Source: Aureitalea sp. L0-47 (lineage in GTDB: Bacteria; Bacteroidota; Bacteroidia; Flavobacteriales; Flavobacteriaceae). Taken from it: DNA of 64,000 bases. Made by a program: the position numbers and the translations under genes. Below, one piece after another: positions 58,920 through 64,000 of this stretch; position 1 is the first letter of the stretch, and each line of letters begins with the position of its first letter. The notes beneath the pieces were generated by a model that did no database searches, was not told where the DNA came from, and worked only from the letters and a program-made list of their open reading frames with translations. Location of the stretch: the NCBI RefSeq assembly GCF_026126405.1, contig NZ_JAFMTQ010000011.1:1-64000 (forward strand). Direction: 5' to 3'.

Positions 58920-61751
58920 ATGGTAAAAACGGACGATTTTATTGAAGTTTTAGGCGCCAGAGTCCATAATTTGAAGGACATCGATGTTCGAATTCCACGC
59001 GATAACCTGGTGGTTATCACCGGTCTTTCCGGCAGCGGTAAATCGTCCCTGGCCTTCGATACCATCTATGCCGAAGGGCAACGACGTTATATTGAAACCT
59101 TTTCCGCCTACGCTCGCCAGTTCCTCGGTAACCTGGAGCGCCCGGATGTAGATAAAATTGACGGCCTCTCCCCTGTTATCGCAATAGAACAAAAAACTAC
59201 CAGTCGTAGTCCGCGATCCACAGTAGGTACCATCACCGAGATCTACGATTTCCTGCGTCTCTTTTTTGCACGTGCCAGCGACGCATACAGCTTTAACACC
59301 GGCGAGAAAATGGTGAGTTATAGCGATGAACAGATCAAACAGCTTATCATCAAGGAATTTGATGGAAAGAAAGTAAGTGTCTTAGCGCCCGTTGTCCGCT
59401 CAAGGAAAGGACACTATCGCGAATTGTTCGAACAGATCGCCAAGCAGGGATTCCTGAAAGTACGGGTAGACGGCGAAGTACTGGATATCGTGAAAGGAAT
59501 GCGTATCGACCGTTACAAAACACATGATATCGAGATCGTGATCGACCGACTCAAGATCACTGAAGCAAGTGACAAGGACAAACGACTCACAGAAACCATA
59601 CTAACGGCCATGTACCATGGCGACGATGTACTGATGGTATTGGACAATGAAACGGAGGAAGTGCGTTACTTCAGTAGATCGCTGATGTGCCCAACCTCCG
59701 GTATCTCCTACCCTAACCCGGAACCTAACAACTTCTCGTTCAATTCCCCAAAAGGGATGTGTCCCACCTGTAAAGGCCTTGGAGAACTGCACAAAGTGAA
59801 CATGGACAAGATCGTTCCGGACCCAAGCCTGTCCATCAAACAAGGCGCCCTGGCACCTCATGGACCTCAGAAAAGCAATTGGGTGTTTAAACAACTGCAA
59901 CTCATAGCGGAGCGCTTCGATTTTAAACTTAGTGATCCCTTCGATTCCATCCCCAAAGATGCTAAGGACATGATCTTTAACGGAGGAAACGAGAAATTTG
60001 AAGTAGCATCCAAAACACTGGGCATCACACGCAGCTACAAGATCGATTTCGAAGGTGTGGCTACCTTTCTTCAGAATACCTTCGAAGCCAACGAATCCAA
60101 ATCGCTGCGACGATGGGCAAAAGAATATATGGACAAGATCCCTTGTCCGGATTGTGAAGGCAGCCGACTTCGGAAAGAGTCGCTTTACTTCAAAGTGAAT
60201 GGCAAGAACATTGCGGAGCTGGCGCACATGGATGTGGTAGAGCTAGCGGAATGGTTCGAGGACCTCGAAGATCACCTCAGCGAAACACAATTAAAGATCG
60301 CTTCAGAAATAATAAAAGAAGTTCGTAACAGATTACAATTCCTTGTGGATGTGGGTCTTACATACCTTGCCTTAGACAGAAGCTCTAAGTCGCTTTCAGG
60401 AGGGGAGGCGCAGCGAATCCGTCTCGCAACACAGATAGGATCGCAGCTTGTAGGAGTGCTTTATATCCTGGACGAACCCAGCATAGGGCTTCACCAGAGG
60501 GACAATCACAAACTTATTCAATCACTGATCTCCCTCAAAGAAATTGGGAATTCTGTGATCGTGGTGGAACACGACAAAGACATGATCGAGCATGCCGATT
60601 ATGTGATCGATATCGGACCGGCAGCAGGACTGCACGGAGGAGAAATTGTTTCGGAAGGCACACCAGAGGAAATTCAAAAACACGATACCCTTACATCTGC
60701 ATATCTCAATGGTAGCAAGGCGATTCAAATTCCAAAGGAAAGAAGAAAAGGAAACGGGAAAAAACTAAAGCTCGATGGAGCCACAGGTAATAACTTAAAA
60801 GATGTGTCCATAAGTCTGCCACTAGGCACCATGATAGGCGTAACAGGAGTCTCTGGCTCGGGAAAATCCACTTTGATAAACGAAACGCTGTATCCAATCC
60901 TCAACGCACATTTCTTTAATGGGGTTAAGAAACCCTTACCGTTCAAGAAGATCAGTGGCTTGAAGCACATCGACAAGGTGATCGACATCAACCAGTCTCC
61001 GATTGGTCGTACACCGCGATCCAATCCGGCTACCTATACCGGGGTGTTTTCCGAGATACGATCCTTATTTGCTAAATTACCCGAAGCACAAATTCGAGGT
61101 TACAAGCCAGGTCGTTTCAGTTTTAATGTGGCCGGTGGACGATGCGAGACCTGTAAAGGAGGCGGACTAAAGGTGATCGAGATGAATTTCCTTCCCGATG
61201 TGTACGTTGAATGTGAAACCTGCCAGGGAAAACGCTTCAACAGGGAGACGTTGGAAATCCGATATAAGGGCCATTCGATCTACGACGTACTGGAAATGAC
61301 TATTGAGGTAGCTTGTGACTTCTTCGAGCATATTCCGAAGATATACAGAAAACTAAAGACCATCAAAGATGTAGGCCTGGGCTATATTACCCTTGGGCAA
61401 CAGTCTACCACGCTTTCGGGAGGAGAAGCCCAGCGTATCAAATTGGCTGCCGAACTTTCCAAGAGAGATACCGGAAACACCTTCTATATCCTCGACGAGC
61501 CAACTACAGGTCTCCATTTTGAAGATATTCGTGTGTTGTTGCTGGTGCTGAACAAACTGGTAAACAAGGGAAATACCGTACTCATAATTGAGCACAACCT
61601 GGACGTTATAAAAACGGTGGATCATATCATCGATATAGGTCCCGAAGGAGGAAAAAAAGGTGGTGCCATTATGGCCGTTGGAAGCCCGGAAAAGATCGTA
61701 AAAGACAAAAAAGGCCACACGGCGCATTTCCTTAAAAAAGAACTAAATTAG
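58920..61751 (+). CDS. uvrA: Excinuclease ABC subunit A
   Basis: A 943-residue damage-recognition ATPase of nucleotide excision repair. The first ATPase module has Walker [15 protein letters not shown], a zinc module CPTCKGLG and signature [17 protein letters not shown]. The second has Walker [16 protein letters not shown], zinc cysteines [14 protein letters not shown] and CETCQGKRF, and signature [18 protein letters not shown]. Full length for UvrA. The start is the ATG at 58920; nine bases upstream is a promoter-embedded TTG. The next gene follows after 16 nt. Confidence 0.98.
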   Translation: MVKTDDFIEVLGARVHNLKDIDVRIPRDNLVVITGLSGSGKSSLAFDTIYAEGQRRYIETFSAYARQFLGNLERPDVDKIDGLSPVIAIEQKTTSRSPRSTVGTITEIYDFLRLFFARASDAYSFNTGEKMVSYSDEQIKQLIIKEFDGKKVSVLAPVVRSRKGHYRELFEQIAKQGFLKVRVDGEVLDIVKGMRIDRYKTHDIEIVIDRLKITEASDKDKRLTETILTAMYHGDDVLMVLDNETEEVRYFSRSLMCPTSGISYPNPEPNNFSFNSPKGMCPTCKGLGELHKVNMDKIVPDPSLSIKQGALAPHGPQKSNWVFKQLQLIAERFDFKLSDPFDSIPKDAKDMIFNGGNEKFEVASKTLGITRSYKIDFEGVATFLQNTFEANESKSLRRWAKEYMDKIPCPDCEGSRLRKESLYFKVNGKNIAELAHMDVVELAEWFEDLEDHLSETQLKIASEIIKEVRNRLQFLVDVGLTYLALDRSSKSLSGGEAQRIRLATQIGSQLVGVLYILDEPSIGLHQRDNHKLIQSLISLKEIGNSVIVVEHDKDMIEHADYVIDIGPAAGLHGGEIVSEGTPEEIQKHDTLTSAYLNGSKAIQIPKERRKGNGKKLKLDGATGNNLKDVSISLPLGTMIGVTGVSGSGKSTLINETLYPILNAHFFNGVKKPLPFKKISGLKHIDKVIDINQSPIGRTPRSNPATYTGVFSEIRSLFAKLPEAQIRGYKPGRFSFNVAGGRCETCKGGGLKVIEMNFLPDVYVECETCQGKRFNRETLEIRYKGHSIYDVLEMTIEVACDFFEHIPKIYRKLKTIKDVGLGYITLGQQSTTLSGGEAQRIKLAAELSKRDTGNTFYILDEPTTGLHFEDIRVLLLVLNKLVNKGNTVLIIEHNLDVIKTVDHIIDIGPEGGKKGGAIMAVGSPEKIVKDKKGHTAHFLKKELN

Positions 61752-61767
61752 ATGCATATTTGCAGTC

Positions 61768-62457
61768 ATGAGAAGTGAAAGTAAACATAAGAATTGGAAT
61801 GAAGTTAAAACGAATGATTCCTGGGCGATCTTCAAGATCATGGGTGAATTCGTAAACGGGTATGAAAAACTGAGTAGAATAGGACCCTGTGTATCCATAT
61901 TTGGATCTGCGAGAACCAAACCCGATCACAAATACTACAAGTTGGCCGAAAGCATCGCCAAGAAGATCACCGAACACGGGTACGGGATCATTACAGGTGG
62001 AGGCCCGGGTATCATGGAAGCCGGTAACCGTGGGGCGCACCTTGCGGGTGGAACTTCGGCGGGACTAAATATCGACCTACCTTTCGAGCAGCACGATAAC
62101 CCATATATCGACAGTGATAAGAGTATTGATTTCGACTATTTCTTTGTTCGGAAAGTGATGTTTGTGAAATATTCACAGGGATTCGTGGTAATGCCCGGTG
62201 GTTTTGGAACCCTGGATGAGTTCTTCGAGGCCTTTACGCTTATTCAAACCCATAAGATCGAACGTTTCCCCCTGATCCTTGTAGGGACTGAATTCTGGAC
62301 AGGCCTAATGGATTGGATCCGGCAAACCGTTCTGCTGGAAAACGGCAATATCAGCCCTGAAGATCTGGACCTGGTGCACATAGTTGATACGGAAGATGAG
62401 GTGCTGAACATACTGAACGAATTCTACAACAAGTACAATCTCAGTCCGAACTTCTAA
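61768..62457 (+). CDS. LOG family (TIGR00730) nucleotide phosphoribohydrolase-like protein
   Basis: A 229-residue protein of the LOG/lysine-decarboxylase-like family, whose members release purine-type bases from nucleoside monophosphates (cytokinin activation in plants). The substrate motif PGGFGTLDEFFE and the nucleotide loop TGGGPGIMEAGNRGAH are intact. In bacteria, roles include nucleotide turnover and purine salvage. It starts 16 nt after uvrA and may be co-transcribed with it. Confidence 0.9.
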   Translation: MRSESKHKNWNEVKTNDSWAIFKIMGEFVNGYEKLSRIGPCVSIFGSARTKPDHKYYKLAESIAKKITEHGYGIITGGGPGIMEAGNRGAHLAGGTSAGLNIDLPFEQHDNPYIDSDKSIDFDYFFVRKVMFVKYSQGFVVMPGGFGTLDEFFEAFTLIQTHKIERFPLILVGTEFWTGLMDWIRQTVLLENGNISPEDLDLVHIVDTEDEVLNILNEFYNKYNLSPNF

Positions 62458-62609
62458 TTTTCCAACCTTCCATGATGATACTGTTTCCCTTCTGTTTGCG
62501 TATACTTGTAAGCAAATGGGGCATTGAATTTGTGGTTATTGAAAAAAAGATTGTTATAAAGTGGGGTTTTCCCTCCTCTCATTGTTTCATATAAAACTGG
62601 TATAGCTTC

Positions 62610-64000
62610 GTGAAGCTAAGGTCACTCGTACATATTATTGTTATGGTTTGCTTCGGAATTGTTTCTGCTGAAGCTCAGCATGCGATATCCATTGAGACTG
62701 AGTTGATCCCAGGCGAAAAAAAGCTTAATAATTCCCAGGAAGTAGTGTATGTAAATACTTCAGATCAAATTCTTTCTGAAATCTACTTCTTTGACTGGGC
62801 CAATAGTTTCGCCTCAAAATCAACCCCCCTCGCGGTTCGATTCGGTGAAAACTTCAACGATTCCTTTCATTTCGAAAAAGAAGAAGAACGCGGTAAAACG
62901 GAAATATTCAGTATTACAAATTCGAGCAACGAAACCCTCGAATGGGATCGGGGCTCCGAGATCGATATTCTGAAGGTTACCCTGGACCGTCACATCGCTC
63001 CGGGAGAATCATATACTATCAAATTTCTCTATTCGGTAACACTTCCCTACGATAAGTTCACACGCTACGGAAAAACGCGCGAAGGTAATTTCAATTTACG
63101 TTATTGGTTCCTCTCCCCTGCCGAATTCAACGGTGAATGGCAGGTGTACAGCAATAAAAACACGGAAGACCTCTACCTGGCTCCTTCCGATTTCAGGATC
63201 AAGGTAACGACACCTTCAGCCTTCAAACTCACTACGGACATGAATGTCCTTACCGAAGGTATTACCGGTAGCAAAAGGATCTCTTATTTACAGGGGAGTA
63301 AGAGGATGCGAGCGGAACTATTCCTCGAGAAAAGGCTTAATTACGAAACCATAGTCACGGACAAACTGGAGGTGGTCACCGACATGAAGGACAGGAAGGT
63401 GAGTCCCGCCATGCGGGCACTTACCGTGGACCGTATCACACATTTTCTCGACGAGAAATTGGGTCCCTACCCATTTCCAAAACTGGTGGTTAGTGAAGTG
63501 GAATACAGGAACAATCCTGTCTACGGCTTAAACCAACTGCCGGATTTCATCAGTCCTTTTCCGGATGGTTTCGAATACGATATGGAGTTGCTGAAAACGG
63601 CCACCGCCAATTACCTCGAGAATACTATTGTGTTGCACCCCAGGAAGGATTACTGGCTGTATGGAGCACTTCAGATCTACCTGATGATGGAGTATGTGGA
63701 TACTTACTATCCCAATATGAAACTCATTGGGACCTTGAGTAATTTTTGGATCATTAACTGGTCGCATGCATCCGACCTGGAATTCAACGACCAGTACCCG
63801 CTGCTCTACCTGAACATGGCCAGAAATAATTTACATCAGCCACTCAACACACCAAAGGACTCTCTTACCAAATTCAACAAGAATATCGCAAACGCATATT
63901 ATGGTGGAGACGGGCTTCATTACTTATCGGATTACCTGGGGAAAGAACCGCTGCAAAAAGCGATATCGGAATTTTACAAAAACACTGTTCATCAAAAATC
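62610..64000 (+). CDS. M1-like peptidase homologue, partial, without the zinc motif
   Basis: An open frame from a GTG at 62610 runs off the window (463 codons seen). The GTG gives a textbook signal peptide, MKLRSLVHIIVMVCFGIVSA with EAQ after it; the first ATG at codon 12 would truncate that. The mature N-terminus has the M1 saddle-domain style (VVYVNTSDQILSEIYFFDW), and GPYPFPKLVVSEVEYRNNPV matches the region before the M1 catalytic domain. Where HExxH should follow, the chain reads ANYLENTIVLHPRKDYWLYG, with no visible HExxH. It is probably a degenerate or non-peptidase M1 relative; the rest lies outside. Confidence 0.7.
   Translation, partial: MKLRSLVHIIVMVCFGIVSAEAQHAISIETELIPGEKKLNNSQEVVYVNTSDQILSEIYFFDWANSFASKSTPLAVRFGENFNDSFHFEKEEERGKTEIFSITNSSNETLEWDRGSEIDILKVTLDRHIAPGESYTIKFLYSVTLPYDKFTRYGKTREGNFNLRYWFLSPAEFNGEWQVYSNKNTEDLYLAPSDFRIKVTTPSAFKLTTDMNVLTEGITGSKRISYLQGSKRMRAELFLEKRLNYETIVTDKLEVVTDMKDRKVSPAMRALTVDRITHFLDEKLGPYPFPKLVVSEVEYRNNPVYGLNQLPDFISPFPDGFEYDMELLKTATANYLENTIVLHPRKDYWLYGALQIYLMMEYVDTYYPNMKLIGTLSNFWIINWSHASDLEFNDQYPLLYLNMARNNLHQPLNTPKDSLTKFNKNIANAYYGGDGLHYLSDYLGKEPLQKAISEFYKNTVHQK

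Noticed and set aside
59601-60227. 208-codon minus-strand open frame inside uvrA
   Set aside because: Antisense to the conserved zinc and ATPase regions of UvrA; no recognisable protein features.
62458-62609. Small gene between the LOG and M1-like genes
   Set aside because: No frame with a plausible start and coding pattern; no terminator or promoter could be supported either.

Overview
The window looks like chromosomal DNA of a gliding, probably marine, member of the Bacteroidota, most likely Flavobacteriaceae. The evidence is the gliding genes gldF and gldG, a protein ending in a type IX secretion (T9SS) sorting domain, promoters of the TANNTTTG type, sparse Shine-Dalgarno signals, DUF4294 and DUF4369 proteins, and many Bacteroidota-type lipoproteins. 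No tRNA, phage, insertion sequence, CRISPR array or plasmid gene was recognised. A minus-strand promoter and leader at the left edge look like the start of an rRNA operon lying just outside the window.

Layout. 1-454: rRNA-type leader and a probable structured RNA. 455-9375: mixed housekeeping and envelope genes (DUF4294 protein, M42 peptidase, MBOAT/SGNH O-acylation pair, AGCS symporter, PagL-like protein, T9SS cargo). 9493-16293: purC-phoH on the minus strand, divergent from an operon of SAM hydrolase, ABM protein, gldF and gldG, followed by dnaN. 16290-20556: GT39 membrane enzyme, DUF4870 protein plus a 33-codon membrane ORF, mnmE plus a 47-codon membrane ORF, and a COG2426 membrane protein. 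20636-20962: relic of a LytTR regulator.

21093-40251 is one 19-gene minus-strand block. It starts with cysQ, a DUF2061 protein, cysC, cysD and cysN (sulfate activation to PAPS and PAP recycling). It continues with a Wzx/Wzy-type surface polysaccharide locus: flippase, CapK-like ligase, CapA-like protein, polymerase/ligase, GT4, PglC-like phosphosugar transferase, PglD-like acetyltransferase, PglE-like aminotransferase, PglF-like dehydratase, Wza export lipoprotein, Wzc tyrosine autokinase and Wzi-like protein. The Pgl-like set predicts UDP-N,N'-diacetylbacillosamine (or a close relative) as the initiating sugar. The adjacent PAPS genes may mean the polymer is sulfated, but no sulfotransferase is visible.

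40362-64000: single genes and short operons. Two neighbours stand out. At 41462-45166 is a lipoprotein that appears to join a metallophosphoesterase, a kinase-like middle region and an outer-membrane barrel. Divergent from it, 53 bp away, is an HD phosphohydrolase fused to a membrane domain resembling Pycsar (PycTM) effectors. The rest are a GAF protein, TlpA-like thioredoxin, SIMPL protein, rhomboid protease, LpxL-like acyltransferase, class V aminotransferase, GlmM, AcpH-like protein, gamma-glutamyltransferase, an unknown membrane protein, UvrA, a LOG protein and the start of an M1-like peptidase homologue with no visible zinc site.

All functional calls rest on reading sequence and recalling families; no database search was run.
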